Source: Gemmatimonadota bacterium
Lineage (GTDB): Bacteria; Gemmatimonadota; Gemmatimonadetes; Gemmatimonadales; GWC2-71-9
Assembly: GCA_011390645.1 (NCBI GenBank)
Contig: JAABRY010000021.1
Coordinates: forward strand, 1 to 36,366
DNA: 36,366 nucleotides
Direction of reading: 5' to 3'
Positions 1 through 7,335 of the stretch are shown here, piece after piece. Position 1 is the stretch's first letter; each line of letters starts with the position of its first letter. The notes beneath the pieces are model-generated. The model did no database searches and was not told where the DNA came from. It was given only the letters and a program-made list of their open reading frames with translations. A program made the translations under genes and the position numbers.

Positions 1-205
1 CAAGTTCCCCGGCGGCCGCACCCCCCATCCCGTCTGCGACGAGGTAGAGCGCGCCGCGCGAGCCGACCTCGATCTCGACGAGGTTCGCCCCCCGCACCAC
101 CTGATCAGTGGTGAGGTCCGCCACGAGGAACGTGTCCTCGTTGTGCTCACGCGACTGTCCGCGGTCGGTGAGGGCGTAGCCGGAGGCGCGTGTGGAAGAC
201 GTGAT
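1..205 (-). CDS. PP2C-family serine/threonine protein phosphatase, N-terminal fragment
   Basis: Minus-strand reading frame that continues beyond the left edge. It shows the two N-terminal PP2C signatures: TDRGQSREHNED (motif 1, whose Asp and Glu bind metal) and LYLVADGMGGAAAGE (motif 2, DGMGG). These enzymes are soluble Mn/Mg-dependent phosphatases that usually reverse Hanks-type Ser/Thr kinases (PrpC/Stp family). Only about 68 residues are visible. The start is unresolved. An in-frame stop lies at 277-275, and between it and the conserved Gly-Tyr there is no ATG, GTG or TTG, so the coordinate given is an in-frame ATC (205-203). Either a rare start codon or a base error near the start is possible. 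A good promoter lies just upstream on the same strand, and the gene diverges from the GWxTD operon. Confidence 0.8.
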   Translation of the reverse strand, partial: MTSSTRASGYALTDRGQSREHNEDTFLVADLTTDQVVRGANLVEIEVGSRGALYLVADGMGGAAAGEL

Positions 206-249
206 CGGGATCCGGAGAGAGGGGAGAAGGGGTGCAGGAAGAGTGCGGG

Positions 250-278
250 AAGATAGGAAGCCCCTCCGGGGGCGTCAA
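250..278 (-). promoter_or_regulatory. Sigma-70-type promoter for the PP2C gene
   Basis: On the minus strand TTGACG (278-273) is followed by exactly 17 bp and TATCTT (255-250), so the predicted transcript starts near 243. It reads toward the phosphatase. No Shine-Dalgarno sequence is visible between this start and the coding region. Confidence 0.65.
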
Positions 279-377
279 CGCATCGCTGTGCATTGGTCGG
301 CGCACCATGGCGTCCCCTTCCAGATACGTTTCGGGCACTGTCGCCCCTGTGACACTCCGTCGCGGCGGGCGTGGCCG

Positions 378-383
378 TAGATT
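378..383 (+). promoter_or_regulatory. -10 element of a probable leaderless promoter for the GWxTD operon
   Basis: TAGATT lies 6 nt before the GTG at 390 (followed directly by ATG at 393). That places the expected transcription start on or next to the start codon. No convincing -35 is seen at 17 bp. The same TAnATT plus 6-7 nt plus GTG arrangement recurs at 11702 (MATE) and at 29916-29911 (amidohydrolase). Confidence 0.5.
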
Positions 384-389
384 TGTGAG

Positions 390-2630
390 GTGATGCCCAT
401 CCATCCCCATCGTCGCGCCTTCCAGTGGTCCTTTCTCCTTGTGGTGTGCGCCGCTGCCCCCCTCGCGGGCCAGTCGTCGGCGGACCGGCGACTGCTGACC
501 GAGGTACGGGATTCCCTGGCAGGATTGACCGACAGCTACGTGTTGCGCGAGGGCGAGGCGGCGCTGATTGCGCGGGCGCGGCAGACCCCGGACGACGCCA
601 TGCTGCACCTGCGGCTGGGGCTCGTTTCGCTGCGGCTCGGCGAACTTGGCGCGCGCAAGGCCTATGATGACGCCGCCTCCGAGTTCCAGTGGGCCACGGA
701 ATTGCAGCCGCGCTGGCCATGGGGATGGTACGGGCTCGGCCTGGCGGAACTCGGCGTGGGCGATTCTGAAGTTGTCCTCATTTCAGGGCTGCAGACGATG
801 CTCGGTCGCGACGCCTTGACGAGATCCGCCAATGCGTTCGCCAAGAGCGCCGAGGTCGACCCGACGTTCGTGGTGGGAGTCGTGGAGTTGGCCAATACCG
901 CCTTGCGCCAGCGCACCAATGTGCGGACCGAGGTCGCGCTGGCCGCGCTGCGTCGCACGGCCCGCACGCCCGCAGGACAGCATCCTGACGTTCTGCTCGC
1001 ACGTGGCCGAATCGAACGCGCGGTGGGATCGCCCGACTCGTCCGCAGCGGCCTTCCGACTGCTGCTGGCCCGTGACACCTCCGATGCCGTGGTCCGGCTC
1101 GAAATGGCGCGCACGGCCTTCCTGACGGATGATCCCGCCGCCGATGATCTCTGGTTCGGGGGGTTGCGACACGCGGACAGCACCGCGCTCGCCCGCTACC
1201 GGGATGACCTCGCCTATGTGATGCCGGATTCGCTGCTCGCGGCCTTCGACCTGGCCGATCCTGCGTCGCGGGAGGCGCTGGTGCGCGAGTTCTGGGCGGT
1301 CCGTGATCGGGCGCAGCTTCGCGGCGATGGCGAGCGGCTGGCCGAGCATTATCGCCGCCTGGATTTTGCCATGCGGAACTACCGCCTCACCTCCACGCGC
1401 CGGCAATATGATATCGTGGAACGGTACCGCTCGGACCAGGATCAGCTCGACGACAGGGGGATCATCCACGTGCGCCACGGCCCGCCCGACGATCGCGTGA
1501 GTTACACTGCCGCAGGCGTCGAGGCGAACGAGAGCTGGCGGTACCGCCGCGACGGCGATGATCTGGTGCTTCACTTCGTGGCGCGGGAGGATGTGCAGGA
1601 TTTCCGTCTGGTCGAAAGCGCGTTTGATGTGCTCGGGTTTGCGACGACGATCGCGATGCGCAGCACCGATGAGATGCTGAGCGAGTACGAGCACCTCGAA
1701 GGGGTCATGCGCTCCCGGGAGCAACTCGATCCAAGCTATCGACGCCTCCTCGGCGCCGGGCGCGGCAGCGCCGCCGGCCTCCTCACCGAAGAGCGCTCCA
1801 TCGGCCGGCGCGGGATGCGCCTCGGCACGACGACCGACAGCTGGCCGTTGCGCTTCAGCGCGGTGGTGCCCGGGACCGTCGACGCGATCGCGGTGGGCAC
1901 CGAGAACGGTGGCCCGCTCGTGCACCTGGTCTTCGCCGTACCGACGACCGGGCTCGTCGCGGAGCCGGACGGGAACGGGGTGACGTACGAGGTGCGCCTG
2001 CGCGCCGGCGCCCTGTCACTCGACGCGGTGCCCGTCGCGACACTCGACACCACCGTGCGGGTCCAGCGCTCGACGGCGCTCCCGGACGGTGAGTACCTGT
2101 ATGGTCGCATCCCATTGCGAGTGCCGGCAGGACCACTCGTGATGCGCGCGGCGTTGGAAACGGGACGAGGCGGGTTCGTGACGGCGGCTGATACGGTCCG
2201 CGTCATGGATCCGGGGCTTCCGCGTCCCACCCTCTCCGACCTCGCACTTGGCACCCGGCGCATTCCGCTCGCGTGGGCGCCATCGGCGGAGCCGGACTCC
2301 GCCTGGTTCAACCCGCGGGCAGCCTTTCGCGCCGATGACCTGATGGAGTTGCTCGTGGAGGTCGCGGGCGTGGCACCGCTCGCCCCCTACCGCCTCGAGA
2401 TCGCCGTGCGTCGCCCCGGGGGGGGGATCTTCCGCCGGATCTTCGGTGGGGGGGGGACAGCCGTGCGGGTCACCTTCGCCGCCGAACACCCCGGCGGGGT
2501 GGCCCGTGTCAGCCGGGTGCTGGCACTCGACCGCCTCACGCCGGGCGTCTACGAAGTCGAGGTCGTACTGCGGGTCGAGGGGGTCTCCGGTGAGGTGCGT
2601 CGAACCCGGCCGTTCACGGTGATCCCATGA
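390..2630 (+). CDS. Exported GWxTD-domain protein, paralogue 1
   Basis: 746 residues. An N-terminal signal peptide (WSFLLVVCAAAPLAGQ) indicates export. Residues about 60-260 look like TPR-type helical repeats (repeated LRLGL, WPWGWYGLGLAELG and RGRIERA segments). Residues about 295-415 carry the GWxTD-type domain (REFWAVRD, then LDDRGIIHVRHGPP, then NESWRYRRDGDDLVLHF), and the C-terminal half is predicted beta-rich. The domain is known from Bacteroidota, Acidobacteriota and Gemmatimonadota, and its biochemical role is not established. It is first of three tandem paralogues and its last 4 bases (ATGA) overlap the next start. Start is GTG 390 or the adjacent ATG 393. Two 9-base G runs (2418-2426 and 2448-2456) encode glycine stretches and are possible slippage sites. 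Confidence 0.85.
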   Translation: MMPIHPHRRAFQWSFLLVVCAAAPLAGQSSADRRLLTEVRDSLAGLTDSYVLREGEAALIARARQTPDDAMLHLRLGLVSLRLGELGARKAYDDAASEFQWATELQPRWPWGWYGLGLAELGVGDSEVVLISGLQTMLGRDALTRSANAFAKSAEVDPTFVVGVVELANTALRQRTNVRTEVALAALRRTARTPAGQHPDVLLARGRIERAVGSPDSSAAAFRLLLARDTSDAVVRLEMARTAFLTDDPAADDLWFGGLRHADSTALARYRDDLAYVMPDSLLAAFDLADPASREALVREFWAVRDRAQLRGDGERLAEHYRRLDFAMRNYRLTSTRRQYDIVERYRSDQDQLDDRGIIHVRHGPPDDRVSYTAAGVEANESWRYRRDGDDLVLHFVAREDVQDFRLVESAFDVLGFATTIAMRSTDEMLSEYEHLEGVMRSREQLDPSYRRLLGAGRGSAAGLLTEERSIGRRGMRLGTTTDSWPLRFSAVVPGTVDAIAVGTENGGPLVHLVFAVPTTGLVAEPDGNGVTYEVRLRAGALSLDAVPVATLDTTVRVQRSTALPDGEYLYGRIPLRVPAGPLVMRAALETGRGGFVTAADTVRVMDPGLPRPTLSDLALGTRRIPLAWAPSAEPDSAWFNPRAAFRADDLMELLVEVAGVAPLAPYRLEIAVRRPGGGIFRRIFGGGGTAVRVTFAAEHPGGVARVSRVLALDRLTPGVYEVEVVLRVEGVSGEVRRTRPFTVIP

Positions 2631-4933
2631 AATGGCGTGCGCGTCTCCTCGCCGGGTTGTGCTGTCTGGCGGTCGCCCCGCTTGCCGCGCAGGCCCCCGA
2701 TGCGCGGAGGGCCTTTGCGGCCTTCCGCGATACGCTCGCGACCATCACGGATGCGGGCGAGCTGGTCGAGCGTCGTCAGGCGTTGCGGGCCGCCGTGCGC
2801 GCGGAAATGGACGACGTCACCCTCATGCGCCTCGGCGCCGTCTGGCATCGCCTCGCGCAGGTGAATGGCAACGCGGCGGCCTTCAGCGCGGCGCGCTCGG
2901 CCTACGAGGAAGTGAGCGAGCGGCGCCCGGACTGGCCCCTGGCCTGGGATGGCATCGCCGCGGCGGTCCTCGGCGAGCATCAGTCGGCGTCGGGGCTGGT
3001 CACCGGGCTCGCCGATGTCTTCGGCGGCCAGCCCAACCGGCGCGTCGCGCAACACTTCCTCCGAGGCGCGCAAGCGGACACGCTGTGGCACCATGGGCTC
3101 TCCGAGCTCCTGGGCGCCGCGGTGCGCAGCAGTGACGAAACGCTTCGCGACGTGGCGCTCGAAGCCGCTCGGCTGGCCGCACCGCTGCCCGCGAGTCGTC
3201 ATCACGCCATCCGCCTCGACCGCGCACGCCTGGAGCGCGACGAAGGCATCCTCGATAGTGCCCTCGTGCAGCTCGAGGCCCTGGTCGACGCCGAGCCTGC
3301 GTCGGCCGAAGCCCACCTCGAGCTCGCGCGGGTCCGCTTCATGTTGGGCCGTGGCGACGGACTGCGCTCGTGGTACCGCGGCCTCGGTCTCGCGGACAGT
3401 ACCGTGTTCGCGGCCTACCGTCGCGACCTGATGCTGGTCTTCGCCGACTCGATGCTGGAACAACTCGATGCCGCCGCACCACAGGAACGACCAGAGATTG
3501 CGCGTCGCGAGTGGCAGCGGCAGGACCCGGATGGGCTCCCGGTCATCGCTGACCGACTGCGGGATCACTATCGTCGCTTCGAGTTCGCCCGTCGCCACTA
3601 TCGACTGCGGCGTGATCCGCCTCCGGCCGACCCACTCGACTGGGCCGGGACGTTCGATGCCCGAGGGCGCGTGTACGTGCGTCATGGCCGCCCGGCCATC
3701 CGCACGTCCCTGGGTCGACATGGCGGCCCGGACGTCGAGGCCACCCTCCGCATCGTCGGTGCACCGCCCAACGAGACGTGGCGCTACGGTCCGCCGAACG
3801 ACCAGGCCTTGTTGTATCACTTCGTCGTGCGCGAGCGCGGCGGGGACTTCACGCTCGCCGAGAGTGCCCTGGACATTCTCGGGCTCACGGCGCAGTACCG
3901 GATGTTTCGCACCGAGGACGTGCCAGAGGGGGTGTCGCTGGATTCGCTCCCCCCCCCAATTCAGACCTACGGGGCAGAACTCGTCTCGATGATTGCGCAG
4001 GAGCTGCTCCTCTCGCGGGCGCCGGCGCACCCGGTCTATGCCGAGATGGTTCGACAGGGCAAGGGTGGTGCGGAAGCACTGCAGCTCGCCGAGCGCACGA
4101 TCGGTCGCAACAGCAACGAGTTGCCGCCGCAGTGGGCGTTGCAGTACGAACTGCCGCTCGACGCGGACGTGGCCGTGCTGGCGATCGGGCAGGATGGTCC
4201 CCAATCGGTCCTCCAGGTCGGCTTCAGCATCGCCGGGAGCGCGCTGCTGCCGATCCGCACGCCCCGTGGCGTGGGGTATCAGGTGCGCATGCGCGCGGCG
4301 GTCACGAACGCCGCGGGCGACGTGGTGGCATCAGTGGATACGACGCGTGGCTTCCTCACCGGCACGGCACTGCGCCCGCAGGATCGCCTGCTGGGGCGCT
4401 TGCCCATCCCCGTGCCGCCGGGAACCCATCGCGTCCGCGTGGCGCTCGAAGCCGATGGGCTGGGCATCATTTCTCCTCGCATGCGGGTGAACGTGCCGGC
4501 GCCCACGGGTACCACGTTGGCGCTGTCGGATCTCGCCCTGGGGACGCGGGAGGTACGCCTGCCATGGCGGACGGCGACCGGTGATACCGCCTGGATCCAT
4601 CCCGGTCGGACCTTCACGCCGCGTGAGCCCCTCGAGCTCTATTTCGAAGTCCTCGGCTTGTCCACCGGCACGGACTACCGGGTGGACATCGCCGTGATCC
4701 GGGTTTCCGGACGCGACGCGATCTCCGACGCGGCGGAACGGGTGCTTGCCGAGGGTGGGTCCCCCGACCTCACGCTGGGCTTCGACCAGCGACATCCCGG
4801 CGGGATCGCGGGGATCTCTCGCGAGGTGTCGCTCTCCCGGTTGCGTCCGGGGGAGTACGTGCTCGAGGTCACGGTGCATACGACTGACGGGGCGCGAGCG
4901 GTGCGCCGCCAGCCGTTCGTGATCGGACGGTGA
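2627..4933 (+). CDS. Exported GWxTD-domain protein, paralogue 2
   Basis: 768 residues. The signal peptide is RLLAGLCCLAVAPLAAQAP. TPR-like helical region at about 40-280, GWxTD-type domain at about 290-420 (ARREWQRQ, FDARGRVYVRHGRP, NETWRYGPPNDQALLYHF), then a beta-rich C-terminal half that resembles paralogue 1 (ALSDLALGTREVRLPW matches LSDLALGTRRIPLAW). The ATG overlaps the stop of the upstream gene and the final TGA overlaps the GTG of the next gene, so the three are probably translationally coupled. A 9-base C run lies at 3949-3957. Its DDRG counterpart reads DARG, so the canonical GWxTD residues are further eroded here. Function is unknown; an envelope role is inferred from export only. 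Confidence 0.85.
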   Translation: MKWRARLLAGLCCLAVAPLAAQAPDARRAFAAFRDTLATITDAGELVERRQALRAAVRAEMDDVTLMRLGAVWHRLAQVNGNAAAFSAARSAYEEVSERRPDWPLAWDGIAAAVLGEHQSASGLVTGLADVFGGQPNRRVAQHFLRGAQADTLWHHGLSELLGAAVRSSDETLRDVALEAARLAAPLPASRHHAIRLDRARLERDEGILDSALVQLEALVDAEPASAEAHLELARVRFMLGRGDGLRSWYRGLGLADSTVFAAYRRDLMLVFADSMLEQLDAAAPQERPEIARREWQRQDPDGLPVIADRLRDHYRRFEFARRHYRLRRDPPPADPLDWAGTFDARGRVYVRHGRPAIRTSLGRHGGPDVEATLRIVGAPPNETWRYGPPNDQALLYHFVVRERGGDFTLAESALDILGLTAQYRMFRTEDVPEGVSLDSLPPPIQTYGAELVSMIAQELLLSRAPAHPVYAEMVRQGKGGAEALQLAERTIGRNSNELPPQWALQYELPLDADVAVLAIGQDGPQSVLQVGFSIAGSALLPIRTPRGVGYQVRMRAAVTNAAGDVVASVDTTRGFLTGTALRPQDRLLGRLPIPVPPGTHRVRVALEADGLGIISPRMRVNVPAPTGTTLALSDLALGTREVRLPWRTATGDTAWIHPGRTFTPREPLELYFEVLGLSTGTDYRVDIAVIRVSGRDAISDAAERVLAEGGSPDLTLGFDQRHPGGIAGISREVSLSRLRPGEYVLEVTVHTTDGARAVRRQPFVIGR

Positions 4934-7125
4934 GGACCGGCACGCTCCGGCGCGGGACGTTCCTCCTGTTCCTGTTGTGGGGGGGGGAGGTTGCGGCGCA
5001 AGCTCCGAGCGAGCGGCGCGCGCTGGAGCGGTTGCGCGATTCGATCGCCGTGTCGGTCGATACGGCCGGATTGCTGGCGCTCGAGACCCAGGGGATCGCG
5101 CTGGCCCGGGCGGAACGCGACAACCCGATGCATCACTTGCGGCTCGGATTGCTCGCGCTCCGGCTCGCAGAGCTTCGGCCGGGCGCCCACCTCGATGACG
5201 CGATCGGCGAGTTCGAGTGGGCGGTCGAATTGCGTCCCGAGTGGCCCTGGCCATGGTACGGCCTGGGAATGGCAGAATCTCGCGCGCGCAATCGCGCGGC
5301 CGACTTCGCCGGCGGGCTCTGGACGATGCTCGGTCTCGATCGAGACCGCCGGGCCGGTCGGGCGTTCGCACGTGCCGTCGCGGCGGATCCGACCTTTGTG
5401 TCGGGGCTGGTGGAGTTCGCGCGGGTCGCACTCGAACAGCGACTCGACGCGCCGATCCAGCCCGCGCTCGAGGCGCTTCGGGAGGCGACCGCCTCGCCGA
5501 TCGGATGGCATCCCGAACTCCTCCTCATCCGCGGTCGCCTGGAGCGCCTCGTCGGTGAGGCGGACTCCGCCCGTCGCGCCTTCCAGCGCTCCCTCCTGCT
5601 CGGCACGCGCAGCGACCTCATTCAGCTCGAACTGGCGCGCACGCTCGCGCTCCTCCCTGCCGTCGCACCCGAGGCGGTGGCACGCGCCTATTTCGCCGGC
5701 GCCGCGACGCGTGACCGGGAGGTCGTGGCGATGTACCGGCGCGACCTCGAACCCATCGCGCGCGACGTGGACTTGCAGGCATTCGACGCGCGTGAGGGGG
5801 TGGCGCGGGCGGAGTGGTTGCAGCGCTACTGGGCGCAGCTCGGGGCGCGCGACCTGCGCGACCCGGATGACCGTCTGGCCGAACACTTCCGCCGCTGGGA
5901 TGTGGCGCGCCGCGATTTCCGGCTGCCGCCCTTCCGGCGCCGCTACCGCTGGGGACTCGAGATCTACCAAAGTGGCGACAGCGAGCTCGACGATCGCGGC
6001 GTGATCTGGTTGCGTCATGGACCACCCGCGCTGCGCATCGAGTGGCCGCGAGTCGAATACCTGCGACGTCCGGAGAAGCGCAACTTCGGCAACGAGTCGT
6101 GGCGATATGATCGTCCCGAGGGTCCGATGGTGCTCCATTTTGTGGCGCACGACGACCCGCAGGATTTTCGTGCCGTGGATACCCCGATCCAACTCGATGT
6201 GCCGCTCTGGCAGCTCGAGGCGCGCGCCCATGAATTGCCCGGAGTCCAGCGCATGGTGCGGGCCGGGCCCGCCACCGCGGACTGGGTGACCGAGGAAGTC
6301 CGGCTCCAGGGCCGCGCGTCGATCACCATCGCGACAGAGACGACGGCCTGGGAGCGCAGCTATGCGGGGGTCCTCACCGGGCGCGCCCAATGGCTTGCCG
6401 CCGGCGAACGTGATGGGCAGCCGCTCGCCCACCTCGTCTACGCGGTAGACGCCGACTCCCTTCGCCAGATCGGGGCACGCCGCGGCGAGCATTCGGTGCC
6501 AGTGCGTGTACGGGCCTCCTTTCTCGCCCGGGATGGCAACGTCGTCGCGACACTCGACACGGTGCAGCACCTGCCGATGCCCGGTGAGGGCGTCCGCCTG
6601 GTGGCCGCGCGGGTTGAAGTGCCGGTGCGACCTGGCCCCCTCAAGGTGCGCTACGGGGTGGACGCCGGCCCCGAACTCGGGGCGGTCTATCCAGTGGACT
6701 CGATCGTGGCCCCGAGGATCGGCGGCCGGCGCCTGGAGGCGTCCGCCCTGCTGATGGGACGTGAGCGCGTGTCGCTCCCCTGGGAGGCGACCCCGACTGA
6801 TACGGCGTGGCTCGATGCGGGTGGGATCTACCCCGTGGGTGACACCCTCACGGTCTACGCAGAGGCCTACGGCCTGCAGGCAGGGGTGCGGGCCGAGGTG
6901 TCCTTGAGCCTGACCAAGGAACGAACCGGTCTCAGCCGACTCCTCGGTGGACGGACGCAGGTGATCGCCCTGAGTGAGCGGGTCACCACTCCTGGTGGTC
7001 CCCTGCGGATTCGGCGACAACTTGGTCTGGGCGAGCTGGAACCCGGTCAGTACGCGCTGGAACTGGTGATCAATGCCAACGGACAGCGTGTGGTTCGGCG
7101 CCGAGGCCTGACCGTGGTCCCATGA
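4930..7125 (+). CDS. Exported GWxTD-domain protein, paralogue 3
   Basis: 731 residues starting at GTG 4930, which overlaps the previous stop as GTGA. The signal peptide is FLLFLLWGGEVAAQ. The helical TPR-like region at about 50-280 is closely similar to paralogue 1 (MHHLRLGLLALRLAEL, FEWAVELRPEWPWPWYGLGMAES). The GWxTD-type domain is at about 290-420 (WLQRYWAQL, ELDDRGVIWLRHGPP, NESWRYDRPEGPMVLHF), followed by a beta-rich C-terminus. It is last gene of the operon, with nrdJ control sequences beginning right after its stop. A 9-base G run (4979-4987) lies inside the signal-peptide codons, where a slip would abolish the protein. The three genes look like a local triplication that has diverged. 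Confidence 0.85.
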   Translation: MRTGTLRRGTFLLFLLWGGEVAAQAPSERRALERLRDSIAVSVDTAGLLALETQGIALARAERDNPMHHLRLGLLALRLAELRPGAHLDDAIGEFEWAVELRPEWPWPWYGLGMAESRARNRAADFAGGLWTMLGLDRDRRAGRAFARAVAADPTFVSGLVEFARVALEQRLDAPIQPALEALREATASPIGWHPELLLIRGRLERLVGEADSARRAFQRSLLLGTRSDLIQLELARTLALLPAVAPEAVARAYFAGAATRDREVVAMYRRDLEPIARDVDLQAFDAREGVARAEWLQRYWAQLGARDLRDPDDRLAEHFRRWDVARRDFRLPPFRRRYRWGLEIYQSGDSELDDRGVIWLRHGPPALRIEWPRVEYLRRPEKRNFGNESWRYDRPEGPMVLHFVAHDDPQDFRAVDTPIQLDVPLWQLEARAHELPGVQRMVRAGPATADWVTEEVRLQGRASITIATETTAWERSYAGVLTGRAQWLAAGERDGQPLAHLVYAVDADSLRQIGARRGEHSVPVRVRASFLARDGNVVATLDTVQHLPMPGEGVRLVAARVEVPVRPGPLKVRYGVDAGPELGAVYPVDSIVAPRIGGRRLEASALLMGRERVSLPWEATPTDTAWLDAGGIYPVGDTLTVYAEAYGLQAGVRAEVSLSLTKERTGLSRLLGGRTQVIALSERVTTPGGPLRIRRQLGLGELEPGQYALELVINANGQRVVRRRGLTVVP

Positions 7126-7126
7126 A

Positions 7127-7168
7127 TGTGGAAAAAGTGTCTATGTGGCTGATTTGTGCTGTGGATTC
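7127..7168 (+). promoter_or_regulatory. DnaA-box-like sites upstream of nrdJ
   Basis: TGTGGAAAA at 7127-7135 is the reverse complement of TTTTCCACA, one base from the consensus DnaA box TTATCCACA. TGTGGATTC at 7160-7168 is a second, weaker match. They lie 40-80 bp upstream of the nrdJ -35 element. The first is identical to the 9-mers clustered at 29982-30328. DnaA control of nrd genes is known in Escherichia coli; its application here is inference. Confidence 0.4.
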
Positions 7169-7203
7169 TTCATCGGTGCGCCCCATCTGACATTTTTCCC
7201 CTG

Positions 7204-7232
7204 TTGCTCCCTCCCGCTGCTGGCCGTAGCTT
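7204..7232 (+). promoter_or_regulatory. Sigma-70-type promoter of nrdJ
   Basis: TTGCTC (7204-7209), 17-bp spacer, TAGCTT (7227-7232). Predicted start is near 7239, leaving a leader of about 97 nt before the ATG at 7336. I see no cobalamin riboswitch signature and no NrdR-box pair in this leader. Confidence 0.6.
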
Positions 7233-7335
7233 GCTCTCCCTTGGTTACGCCCCCGTCGCTCCTTTGGTGCGGACCGACCCGGGGCTCCACTGCAGCAGAC
7301 GTTGCTCACACTTTCGAGACCATTCGCGAGGTTTC

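Noticed and set aside
4675-7020. Very long open frame on the minus strand opposite GWxTD paralogue 3
   Set aside because: Opposite-frame shadow of a high-G+C gene. It shows low-complexity Arg/His/Gly-rich residues, no signal or domain motifs, and antisense to a clear coding gene.
7156-7335. N-terminal extension of nrdJ
   Set aside because: It overlaps the promoter at 7204-7232; ATG 7336 gives the expected N-terminus.
7125-7335. Cobalamin riboswitch or NrdR boxes upstream of nrdJ
   Set aside because: I see neither the conserved B12-box-like core nor the paired NrdR palindromes.
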